This document shows, piece by piece, positions 14,319-36,364 of a stretch of 64,000 nt of DNA (position 1 is the stretch's first letter; each line of letters begins with the position of its first letter). The notes under the pieces were generated by a model, which saw nothing but the letters and a program-made list of their open reading frames with translations, was not told where the DNA came from and made no database searches. The position numbers and the translations under genes were made by a program. Source of the stretch: Tubiluchus corallicola (lineage: Eukaryota; Priapulida; Priapulimorpha; Priapulimorphida; Tubiluchidae); NCBI GenBank assembly GCA_030141605.1, contig JAQGDQ010000069.1:191126-255125 (forward strand), read 5' to 3'.

Positions 14319-14764
14319 CTAAAAAAACAAAAAGAAAACTTTAAAACAACCAGCTATTGGCAGTACAGAAAGTTTAAATCAAAGGACTGCAACAAACATC
14401 ATAGGCATAGTTAGTCATTTCTATCCTTAGCTATAAAAGACATAATTCCACATCTTTCCAGGAATGACCTTAGAACTCACAACTGAAAAAGCAGTGATAG
14501 TTTATGAAAAAAAAGTGGTAATACAAAAATATTTTGCAAGAAAATGACAGCTCTAGTTTACATTATAAGGACAACAATTATGGACAAATTATTAGTGTAT
14601 CATAGACTGAAAGTAGAGTAGATTATATTATACTTTAAATAGAGGAAAACCAACTAAAAAGACATGCATGCAAGTTTCACGAAATGTAAGACCAAGTATG
14701 GATGTTTGTATGTCGTTACTTTGTATGTTGCAGCAGGTAAGGTAGTTATGAATGGAGTTTGGTG

Positions 14765-14835
14765 TTTTTCTTTTTTCTTCTTCCTCTTCATTTTTCTTCT
14801 CTTTCTCTTTCTTTCTTTTTTCCCTTTTTCTACAT
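14765..14835. repeat. Polypyrimidine (CT-rich) tract
   Basis: About 70 bases of almost pure C and T on the plus strand. Open frames across it are low-complexity artefacts. Confidence 0.7.
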
Positions 14836-15942
14836 ATTTTTTGCATTTTATATGCATTTTATTTAAGTGGGTAGTACAGTGAGTTTGTTTGACTGGAGTA
14901 TTGTAGGAATGGTGTCCAACTTTTGTTTTATTATCATTCTAGCGAAGTTGTACATCTGGAAGCGCCTAGCCAGGTTTAAGAAGAAACTGTAGCCTGTGTC
15001 CTGGTCAGTTTGCACCTGATCATTCAGATATCGTGCACATGCTCGCGGTCTGGAGAGGGTGTGCCATCTTAACAAGTCTGTGGTGTTTTGACCTAAATTT
15101 ATTTTAGAAACAAGTAAACTAGACTGCTCTCTATAGAGGGACAGGGCTGCCCAATGAGACCGACATTGTCACGGATTGCAATTTTTACTAAAAATTATAC
15201 TAAGCCTATAAAAAACACAAGTACCACGTATCACATACAGTACAGGATAATTGTGTATTTAAAGTTTTACGCATTAACACGATCATCATATTGTGCGAGT
15301 TTATATTAAAATGTGTTGCTAATTGTGTTTGTTATTTGAATCCGATACCTTGCTAATGAGCCATGATTCGCTCTGCTGTCACTGGTGTTTATTGCTTGCA
15401 ACCGAAAGTTCAGCATGTTGCCGAGCTACACGCGAATCTTCAGAAAATTGTAAAAATGTAATCAGAAAGGCATCATGATTAAAGCCTTGATGAGTTAAAT
15501 AATTTTTTTAAGTTTATGAAACCTTAATTTTAAGAATTCTCGGTAAACCGATACTGGGACAAATACTGTGATTCATGTTGTTCTAGATCATTATTATAAG
15601 ATTTCCAAAAAAATATACAGGTACATTCTAAAACTGAAAGAGTATAGACTAGTTACTCTAATGTAGATCAGTATCATTTTATACTAATTTTAATATAAAA
15701 AATTACATAAACTCAAATATGTGTTCATTCACCAGATGTGTTTGTTTTCATGGTGCTACCCCAGAGCTGAATAGGTGGACTTACAGGACTTATAGGAGTC
15801 AACCTCCACATTTAGCTACTTATTCCTTCCACCTGCATTCAAATGAAAACATTTTTGCAGGCTCAAACTGATTTGAAATTTGATAAATAAAAGACCCACC
15901 TACAAGGACAAACGCAAATTTTGAGTTCTCAATTTTCAAATA

Positions 15943-16374
15943 CAGTCGACCCTCGTTAAACCGGACCCCGTTAGTCTGGATATCGGATAAGACGGACGTC
16001 ATCCGTGGTAAAGGAAACTGACCAATTTCCGACTGAGCCGGAGTGCTAAACACAACACGGCCTACCAATTCACCACGAGCTACTGACGGGCCGAAGTGGC
16101 TCGCGGTGCCGCCCAGGCTGCTACGATTCCCGCTAAAATTCAGTTTGCTTACCCCATCGAAAGCACTCACTAATTTCTTTATCTTCACTGGTTAACTATT
16201 TTAAAGTAATATACAGTATAGAATATAGTGCACAGTATATAGTGCAATGTATATAGGCCTTATTAAGGTGATTATTCCTGTGTAATATAGACTATACATA
16301 GGCATATCGGATAAATCAGACAATCGGCTAAACCGGACCCCCCCCAATTAGTCCGGTTTAACAAGGGTTGACTG
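15943..16374. mobile_element. pogo/Tigger-type MITE with TA target duplication
   Basis: The left end CAGTCGACCCTCGTTAAACC (15943 on) and the inverted right end CAGTCAACCCTTGTTAAACC (16374 inward) differ at only two places, and the similarity extends through CGGAC. TA dinucleotides flank both ends (15941-15942 and 16375-16376). CAG termini plus a TA duplication are the hallmarks of pogo/Tigger elements. The 432-base element is too short to encode a transposase. The 122-residue minus-strand frame across it (16188-15820) is judged spurious. Confidence 0.85.
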
Positions 16375-17389
16375 TAGTGTGCTATACAGGAAGACAACTT
16401 AAAGATATCATTCCATGCACATGATGAGCCTCAAAACTTAGGAGCGACTATTGAATTTACTAGCAAGGAGCATTTTTGGCGCACTTGCCAGACTCTCTAT
16501 TAATGTGTCGTAGATAGACTGGAGTCCAAAAAACAGCACAAGCTTCCTTCATGCAATGAATATTTATAACCTGGGCAAAGCCATAATAACATCACCTTTT
16601 TGTCTGTAATACCATTACTTAAGAAGGTTTACATACAACAGGCTTATTATGTGGGTTACATCTGAGCAGTTTTTCTGACATACGAGAAGATCAGTGCAAC
16701 ATATTTAGACCTCACTGCAGGTATTTTAAAGACATTCACATACAGAAAAATGGAAAAATGCATCGGCAGGCACAACTTCACCTCACAGCAACCTACTGCA
16801 GTTCCATGGACAATCTATAATATTTAGCCAAAAAGCTGACTGCATATGTTGCTTCACAAGTCACTGCACTCCATTACGGCCATCACCAATGATGTGTTTA
16901 CCACAAGTGCATATTGTTTGCCATAAAGTTGTATGAATGTATTTCAATTTGCATTTATCAACATAGCAGGAGATTCACTGTGCCCTTTGTTAATGCATTT
17001 TTGGAAAATGTGATTTGAATCCAGTCGTACTTCAATTGATATATTGAGGTATTGATATATTGATTTCATGATTGGTTTATTTTCTAGGTAAATAGGTAAT
17101 AACATACAACATTTCTCAAAAATACATTAAAAGTAAAAGAAAAAAATACAGTACAAGATTAAAACAAAATTCATCACATTCAGAAGCACAAAATAAACCA
17201 GACAAGTAATTATAGATAAGTCTTTATCACAGTGAACTGATAGGTGAACTTGTCGAGATAACCTATTACAGTGTAAAAACTTATTTCAGATTGGGTTCCC
17301 AAAACAGGAGACCTTTGGCACACGAATATTTGTCTAACACATTTTTGAAACCATCAATCATTTGAAGTCTTTATTACGTAACTTTTTCC

Positions 17390-18187
17390 GGCACTATTAC
17401 ACTTTCGCACCTCCTAGTTTTTTCCGGCCTACTGTTTGTTTTCACGCCTGCAGGCCAGAAAGCAGACCAACAGGTGTAATATACACCATATTCCCATAAT
17501 ATTATTGGTTTTTAAGCCTTACAATTCCAGGTTAAAGTCATACATTACTTACCGTCACCAACACGCAAGAAGCTCCACGTTAATAACTGTGTTTACACCA
17601 CTAATGCGCAATCGCTCTTGCGCAGTGACGTATGTGGCCCTTAACCTGTATTTTTAGTTTCTTTGCATAATTTATGATTATTAAGGTTGCAGCCACGGGA
17701 GTTTGTATCGTATTACAGTGTTCCCTCGCTACTTCAAAAATATTTATGTGAAATATTTATCGCGGTATCTTCGCTGTTTCGATGGCATCAGAATAGTGGT
17801 AGTGATGACAATAACGATAAAAATAACACTGCAATAATGGTGGTGATAATGAGTATATATCATTAATTTTATTTATTACTGTAGTATTATTAGATTATAA
17901 AAGTAAAAGGTTTTTTCTTTATTTCGTAAATGCGGTTAAGATAAAAGTGTGTCACGTGCCTTTTAAGCTAGGCCCTGATAATGCATAAACTACTACGAAT
18001 TTTGTCACGTGACTACACACAAACATGATGGCGATACGAACTGTATAGTGTACAACTGTGAATAAATTACCGCGAGATTAGCGGAAACATTCACTGATGA
18101 CGTGAGAATAATAGTATAATGACCTACGAGCCCAGAAACTAGTAATAACCTAGAAAAAACTAGGAGGTGCGAAAGTGTAATAGCGCC
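17390..18187. mobile_element. 798-base DNA transposon with perfect 8-base target duplication
   Basis: The ends are inverted repeats of about 37 bases: GGCACTATTACACTTTCGC at the left and GGCGCTATTACACTTTCGC at the right read inward, both continuing through ACCTCCTAGTTTTTTC. The octamer CTTTTTCC occurs immediately outside each end (17382-17389 and 18188-18195), a perfect target-site duplication. Eight-base duplications occur in hAT and some other superfamilies, but the GGC terminus is not typical hAT, so I leave the superfamily open. No transposase frame is present. The near-identical ends suggest fairly recent movement. Confidence 0.85.
17716..17785. mobile_element. Possible nested transposon end inside the 17390-18187 element
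   Basis: TACAGTGTTCCCTCGCTACT, followed by segments such as TCGCGGTATCTTCGC, resembles mariner/pogo termini (TA then CAGTG, then CG-rich degenerate repeats). A clear partner end was not found. CGCGAGATTAGCGG near 18070 may belong to it. Confidence 0.35.
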
Positions 18188-18199
18188 CTTTTTCCTGTA

Positions 18200-20240
18200 G
18201 TCAATTCCATAGGTCCAATTCTATAGTAGAAAAACTGTGCTTATTTTGTTTGGTGTTCGAGCGAATAACAGCTGATGCAACCTTCTGGGTCCACCTTTAA
18301 GCCTTATATTGTGAATTACAACCACTTTAAAAAGCAAGCTCAAAACATAATATCATAGTTAAACTGGCAAGTAAGCCAATGTATATGTAAATGGACATAA
18401 TTATACCAATTCAATGGTACAGATTAGATTCTGTAAACCTCCATAAAAGCTCATTCATTGCATTAAAAATAAACACTATTTTCAAATTTTGCATCAACGT
18501 TAACTTACGACCTACTAAATTACTAATTCTAGTTATATAGTTATAGTAACTTATATTAAGTCATTTAAGTTATATAATGCCATGAAAATAATTAGATCTA
18601 GCGTAGTGTAGCATAAAACAGGTAAAGCAGCAGGCAGCATTACGTTGTACATGCTTCAGATTAAACACTAAACAACTTTATAAATCCTAGTCTAGAATCA
18701 AATACTTGCATTATTTGTTAAAATTAAAAAATAAATGCAAGGGAGTACCTGAGACAATTTTGCAGTATCCATGTTTATCGGCAAGAACACTATGTAAGAT
18801 TAAATGTGATTGGCCAACTCCTCCAGTAAAATCCATACACAGGAAAAGTCAATTCACTGTGGCTTTATTGCTAAGCCCTTCTCAGTGAACAGTGCTTAAA
18901 CAATAACCGTTGTTGAGTGGAAGAGGAAGGGGAGAGAGAGAGAGAGAGCAAGTAAAGTGAGCAGCAACAAAATCAAGTTGAACACAAAAGCTAATAGCTG
19001 ACACACCAAATAGGTAAAATTAATTATAACAATCCACCAAATGCTGTTTGCTTTGCCCCAACATGCAGATTTGCTACAAAACTATATCAGAAAAAAATCG
19101 ACAATCAACTTAGAAGTATGTATTAGTTAGTGTCTCAGTTTTATGATTCTGTGTATAGACATGATAATATTATCCACATAAGACTTATGTGAGATGGCTC
19201 CGTTTGAGTCTAGTTTTAAATTATTTTTTTTAAATAGAGCTGCATAATTAATTTGAGTGCTTGTTTCAATGTACTGTTTTAAATTATCGTTTCAAGTGGC
19301 ATTAAATATAATAGTGCCTGACCGGTGTATAAGAAAACAAGATATTTATAGCGTGTCACAAGACATGTGATAAAAAAATACATAAACACAAATATTTTCA
19401 GGAGGAAGTAGAAATAATAAGCTGGAATTAGAATGAGCTAGCATCTGATAAAACAACAAATATGGGACATTCTGCTTTTTTAAAACTGATATTGTATACT
19501 AAGTACTTTATGAAATTAACTCCTAATTAGACAATTTTTATTCTCTCACTTTGTAACATAAATTGTAGAAATCTTACTAACATAATAATTGATAAATATC
19601 ATTATAATTTTGGATACTGTATTAGCACACCACAAATAATTAACAACAAACTGAGAAATGTACTATGCTTTCAGGAAAGCTTGCCAGTCAGCAGGACTTG
19701 TCAATACTCTTTAACCAAATATAGTAGTTATAATATTTGATCACTTATTTATTTGCTTACATCAATAGAAATTTTTATTAGCATTTCTCTAGTATTGTGC
19801 CAAAATAATTATTCTGCAGACCATGAGAAATAAAACAATAAGATAAAAACTCAATACTTAATGTAAAATAGGGCAATTACATTATGCTGACACTTGATAG
19901 ACATACGAGTTTTGCATACACATAGTGTGATAGCTATAGAGGAGGAATATATGTATCGTATAGACGTATACATCGTTTGTGTTATATTAAAACAAAATTC
20001 TCACCCTACGTAAGTGAACACTGGTGCGTGGTACATCTATTAGAATTATAATAATAAATTACAATAATAACTCTAAATTATAATAATCTGTTGAGGAAAT
20101 TACAAATGTTAGTACAGCTAAATTTCACAAAAGACTGGTTGTCAAGTAATATATTACAATATGTAATAAATAGCATTATCAATAAAGCATCACATTACAT
20201 TGTATATTGCTATTTTATATGTTCTTGTATAAGATAATTA
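18200..20240. other. No recognisable gene upstream of synaptophysin-like / downstream of DRC4
   Basis: I see no coding exon with recognisable similarity. There is a short (GA)n run near 18934-18949. The unidentified first exon of the synaptophysin-like gene could lie here or between 14319 and 17389. The 3' untranslated region of DRC4 should lie just below 20241. Confidence 0.35.
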
Positions 20241-21710
20241 TTATGGTGCAGTAGAAACAAGGCCAGCTGGTCCCTTGCCAATACTTTGTCCTGGAACGAC
20301 TTTAGGTTTAAAAGCAACTTCACTTGGTGGGATACCAAAACCTTGCAGCTTAGCTTCGTAAGCTTTCAGTATGTCATTGTGAGCCTTACAAACCCTAGCA
20401 ACCTCATACTGCAAATCCCTGATAGTTGTATTTTTGGCATCAAGTACGTCTTCTAATCGTTTTGTAACTATACTCAGTGCTTGAGGATCCAGGTTAGATG
20501 CTGCCAGAACCTCATTCAACTGGGCTTCATTTTTCTCTAAGCTTTCAGTGAGAGTTGCAAGCTTCTTTTCTAACACTAAGTTCTTCAGACTGCACTTTTG
20601 TTGTACTTCATTAACAGCAGATATAAACTTCTGACGAAGGTCATTCCTCTCTTCGCTTAGCTTGCTAAATCTTTGTTCTAAAACTTCATGCTCCCATTGC
20701 AAATTTTTGAATTCTTCAGTGGTAGTTTTCAGCCTTGCTTTATAACTTGCTAATGAGACTTTATCTTTGTCATAGTTACCCAACTGCCTTGTCAGCTCTT
20801 GCACTTGAGATTGCGATTGTGCCAACGGCTCTTTTAAACGTTTATTTTCTAGATTTGTGTCAGCGACTTGCTTCTCCATTCTTTCTTCACGTCGTTTCAG
20901 GTCTTCAACTGTTTCTTTAAGCGTGTTGATCAAGGCTAGATTATTCAAAGTTATGTCATTATAATAATTCTTTATGTCACCAAAAGCTTTTTCATGGTTC
21001 TTCATTAGTGTGCTAATTTGGCTATTCTTGCGTTCTTCTATTTCGTGGATTTCAGTTCTTCGTCTTAATTCCAGTTCATCACGCAGATCTCTCATTTTTT
21101 TCTCGTACTTTACTTCAATATCATGAACTTGGGTCTCAACTTGTTTACGAAGATCAGTCACAGATGAGTCGTGCTTTAGCTTTAGGGTTTTCATGATATC
21201 TGCCTGTGAAAGTTCTTGTTCCTTGAGACTATGTTTGAGATCTCGTTTTTCATTTAGCAATTCTGTTTCATTTAATCGATGTTCATCCTCTGCTAGTTTA
21301 AGTTTAATGGCTTCTTCAGCTCTTAATTCACTGACACTATTTTGGTGTTCAAATAATAAGTGCTTGATCTTCTGTTTATAAACTTTAATTTCAACCTGGT
21401 GATGCTCTTCTGCATCCTCCATTTCTCGATCTTTGCAGCGCAGATCTGCATTTTTTTCTTCTAATTGCCGTTTTGTTATTTCCCAAAATGTGTTGATTTT
21501 ATCACGTTCCAACTGAAAGAAGTTTCGTTCTTCGCGTTCTCTGTCTAGTTCCTCACACAGTCGATGAATGTGGGCTTCTAATTCTTCTTTAGTCATCTCA
21601 GTTGTTGCAACACCATCTATAATGGCAGTGCCACCTGCCCCACGACTTCCTACCTTGCCAGCTTTCTTCTTACCACCACCTCCACCACCCTTTTTCTTTT
21701 TCGGGGGCAT
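20241..21710 (-). CDS. DRC4: Dynein regulatory complex subunit 4 (GAS8/DRC4), intronless
   Basis: One uninterrupted frame encodes 489 residues, close to the 478 of human GAS8. The start is the ATG at 21710 rather than the in-frame ATG at 21827, because MPPKKKK followed by Gly/Lys-rich sequence matches the family N-terminus. Strong signatures are [95 protein letters not shown] and a C-terminal KGPAGLVST. The protein is almost entirely coiled coil. DRC4 is a core subunit of the nexin-dynein regulatory complex linking doublet microtubules in motile cilia and flagella. The absence of introns is odd next to multi-exon neighbours. The frame has no stops or shifts, so it appears functional. Confidence 0.97.
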   Translation of the reverse strand: MPPKKKKGGGGGGKKKAGKVGSRGAGGTAIIDGVATTEMTKEELEAHIHRLCEELDREREERNFFQLERDKINTFWEITKRQLEEKNADLRCKDREMEDAEEHHQVEIKVYKQKIKHLLFEHQNSVSELRAEEAIKLKLAEDEHRLNETELLNEKRDLKHSLKEQELSQADIMKTLKLKHDSSVTDLRKQVETQVHDIEVKYEKKMRDLRDELELRRRTEIHEIEERKNSQISTLMKNHEKAFGDIKNYYNDITLNNLALINTLKETVEDLKRREERMEKQVADTNLENKRLKEPLAQSQSQVQELTRQLGNYDKDKVSLASYKARLKTTTEEFKNLQWEHEVLEQRFSKLSEERNDLRQKFISAVNEVQQKCSLKNLVLEKKLATLTESLEKNEAQLNEVLAASNLDPQALSIVTKRLEDVLDAKNTTIRDLQYEVARVCKAHNDILKAYEAKLQGFGIPPSEVAFKPKVVPGQSIGKGPAGLVSTAP

Positions 21711-21902
21711 ATTTTTCAAGTCTGAGAGTAGCTCTAAGTTATATCTATTTTTCTTCTTCTTTAATTGATTATTGGGTGCAGCGATAAGAGCCCATAAATT
21801 AAACCAATAACTCAAAATGCGAAACAATATAAGCTAAAAAATTCACTGCATACAAAGAAAGCCAACAATTTGCAGCAAACAAGTTATGTTTACACGATAT
21901 CA

Positions 21903-21937
21903 CAGACGTAAGCGTCCCTAGTTTCAATGACGTAAGT
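21903..21937. promoter_or_regulatory. Paired ACGTAAG (CRE-like) sites upstream of DRC4
   Basis: ACGTAAG occurs at about 21907 and, as TGACGTAAG, at 21928-21936, roughly 200 bases upstream of the DRC4 start codon. These resemble CREB/ATF sites. I looked for an RFX X-box, expected for motile-cilium genes, and saw no convincing one by eye. Confidence 0.25.
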
Positions 21938-21959
21938 GATAATTGATCGTAAGAGAAGT

Positions 21960-24700
21960 TGTTGTGGGCGCATCTTCTAATAAAAAATGAAAGTATAAAA
22001 ATTAATATTTTCATTTACAATTTTCGTTGGTAAGAAGTGTTAGTTTATAGCACATTTATTAGCAAAATGGTAATAATGACGATTTGAGTAGAGAATTTAA
22101 TGAAATTGATGTGGTAAGTCCTCAAAAGAAAACAACTTGAATGTAACTTTTTCAGTTTTTTTTCCAGATAGAGAAAAACCATATTGGTTTAAGCCTGCGG
22201 TGGACCGGGCAAAATTGTCAAGTCATATCTGAAGTCACGTTGTATGGCAGTTTACTGATTTGAATGAATGTAATTACCTGAAATTTGTGTTATTTTATTT
22301 TTGTTGTGGTTGTGTAATTAGTGAATGTGACGTCGGCGACTTAATTCGGGCCGTTAAAGATAGTAATTAGTCAGCTTAACTTAAGTGAGTTAAAAGTAAT
22401 ACAAACACTAGATAGTACGAAACTAAAAGTAAAATATCTGCACAATACACAATGGACAGGTAAAACGTCTATTCAGCAGGGTAGCCAATAAATAATAACA
22501 GACCTACTGCATATGAGGTTGAACATGACAGAAGTCAGATAAGTAATTATAGTAATAAGTATCCAGTACGAGGATATTATTATTATTAATTAATATTATG
22601 CCCGTTGTGCAAAAGAGAAAATGACACTACTGAACACTTATTTGAATATGAGGTGAACAAGTGAGGTTTATCTGATGAGTGTCAGCAGGCAATATGTGTA
22701 GTAACTATAAAAACTTCAAAGTGTGGCTAAATAATTATGTTGAAATAAGTGCGATGAAATGCAAACAAAGTGGTGAAGAGTTGAATTAAAAATGAAGTTG
22801 TCAATTCAGAAAGAAGAAACATGAAAGCACAATGTCAAAATACAGTAAAATTTGATCTCACAAATTAAAAACAGTTTGTTCATCTATTGATGAAGTGGAT
22901 CTAGTGGGATCACAGGAATACAGCTTAGGTGGAATAGTGTGAGAAGATTGGTGTTAAGGCTTTTGAATTATAGCTTAGATCGGATGGTGAAAGGGGGAGA
23001 GACTGACTTGATAGGTGACGATTGCATTCATCTTATCAATAGCAAGGGAGGTTTGTATTCCTCTGTGGTCTCAACATTGCTGGTAAAATAAAACACTAAT
23101 ATTTGAAAAGTAATACGTGTGGGATGCTCACGCTTGTGATATATTGAGCCACAGCAGAAGGAGAGGTGGTACACAGTGTCGCAGGATATTGGGATGTCAA
23201 GGTAGAGCAAACGTCTTGCGTAGTGCACATTTATCATTCAAGAATTTTTGGGTAGTAATTCTAAATCAGATTTCTCCTTATACATCACTAAACCGATATA
23301 TAATCAAAAAGTACCGTTACAACATACTACCTACCAATGGGTGCAGGCGTATTTGTTTAGAGGTGTATTCGTCACTGTTCGATGCTGATAGATAGATAAA
23401 CCAAGTACACAACGTTAATTTCAATCAATTATTATTCATAAATTAGTCATCATTAGTTGACCAACAAACTGGTAAATTTGGTGAAACATTTCACACTTGA
23501 TGGGTAACACTGTAGGTAGCATTTAGGTATTAAGGTAATAGGTGTCGCAATTACTAAAATATATCACGTTTACCTATCTCCATGGTCAAGCTTGTAAATT
23601 GTGGCCTAGCATGCTGATGTATCATTTGAGATTACCAGCTGCATCGATTTAAAATCTCTTCCATCACTAGAAAAGCATAGATTTAAATCCTTGTATTCAG
23701 CTAGCACGGCGGCTTTACATCAGTTATTATAGCCTTAATAGGTATTAGGTAATCAGTTAATTTGTCAATTTTGGCTGTTAGCAGCTCTGCCACTGCTCTT
23801 CCTACATTGATAACTAGCATTTATTACATATATGACTTTACACCACAAAACATTACAAACTTACAACGAGCGATGATGATAAGTTAGATTGAAAAATCGC
23901 TGTTAGCCTGCAATATGCAATTTACAGCCCAAAAACTGAAAATACATCAAAATAACCAAAAATACAAAAGGAATAATTAGCCACATATATCGTACCAAAA
24001 ACATGCTAACAAATATAAACTAGCTATCTGACATCAGACTGATAAACAACAGACAAGCAACTGACAATGAACCTCAAAAATCCGGAGCTTAATTAAAAAA
24101 CTGGTGATACCCAAACAAGTTTGCAACAAATTAGTACAGCCAGATGAAATCAGTGAACCATCAATGAGAAAAAAACCACAAGGCCCTAGCAAATCTGACA
24201 AAAGTGAGTATCAGTACGACCTAAGATCTAATCAAAAAATTGATAATCACTCGAAGCCAATGAACACAACTAGTTAAAACAAAGAGAAACAGTCACTTGT
24301 CTATGTGTTATGTGACCCATTTGGTTGCTCAAGGGAAAGCATAGAAATGTTGGAATCTGTGGTGTATAGCAAGTGATAGACACTCATGAGGTCACAGTGA
24401 ATTTTAAAAAAAAAATTAACCGCAGTTTAAAATATTTCACCCTTGATACATCTCTTCAATGGCTCGTACTAGTAACCATGCCCTTTAAGACTAGGTCTAA
24501 TAAGTATTTTTGAACTTTCAGTTTTACTCAAAATTAGTAGCATCCATCTCAGCTCTACTGGACAGTCTAGGCCCTAGTCAGCTCTATCAGATTTTTAGCA
24601 TATATTTTAAATTGATTCAGTTTAAAATAGATTAAGGGGTAATTAGATAGGTGTTATTACAATTTAAAATAGATTAGCTAGCAGTTATGTAGGTGATATT
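21960..24700. other. Intergenic region between divergent DRC4 and PSMA5
   Basis: DRC4 (minus) and PSMA5 (plus) start codons lie about 3.1 kb apart and point away from each other. I see no coding exon here. The short open frames near 23030-23395 have no recognisable similarity and lack splice context. Confidence 0.4.
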
Positions 24701-24794
24701 ACAATTGTTTTGTTTTACTCGTCACAAAATAGTGATTAATATTATTTTTCAGCTTCACACAGACTTGTACTTAAAGATAGAAATCGATACATAA

Positions 24795-35912
<11,118 letters not shown>

Positions 35913-36083
35913 AACAACATTATTTCACTGTTTCCTTACGAAAATTGTTTGTACATAAATGTTTATCTATGGTATCATTTGTGAACTTAACTATGTGTTG
36001 CTAAGTGTGTCTTGCTCTTAAATTCGAAAGTGGAAATTTGTTATTCCATTGCTGCTGTTGTGAAATGTTTGTATGTTTCGAGT

Positions 36084-36089
36084 AATAAA
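36084..36089 (+). terminator. Polyadenylation signal AATAAA of PSMA5
   Basis: Canonical AATAAA 172 bases after the PSMA5 stop, well before the end of the convergent LRR gene at 36365. Confidence 0.65.
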
Positions 36090-36364
36090 CGCAGTGACAA
36101 CAGTACCAATAGCGCATAATGTATTTATGTTACGAGACAAATGCTTGTCCTCGATCTACATTTGAAAGGGAAAACTCCGAGAAATACAGTGCATGGCGTG
36201 TTTGTTTTTCTTTGTTCATTGTTTTAGATTAGGATTTGTTTGGTTTCTGAGCTTGTTTGTTTGCATAGGTTCTTGGTAGTTGTAAACAGAAATGCCAGTA
36301 AGCACATTAAGGTAGATTGTAAAATATGATTTCCATCATCTCAATTTGCTGCTACAAATTTCCG

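Noticed and set aside
14628-14882. Lys/Glu-rich and Phe-rich frames on opposite strands
   Set aside because: Same cause: a short CT-rich tract in low-complexity DNA.
15820-16188. 122-residue minus-strand frame
   Set aside because: It lies mostly inside the non-autonomous pogo-type element and starts and ends without gene context.
17436-17657. 73-residue frame and a GTAAGT donor inside the 798-base transposon as first exon of the synaptophysin-like gene
   Set aside because: No in-frame ATG precedes the donor on the minus strand, and the sequence belongs to the mobile element.
21710-21827. 39-residue N-terminal extension of DRC4
   Set aside because: The sequence before MPPKKKK shows no family similarity, and the family N-terminus begins at that methionine.
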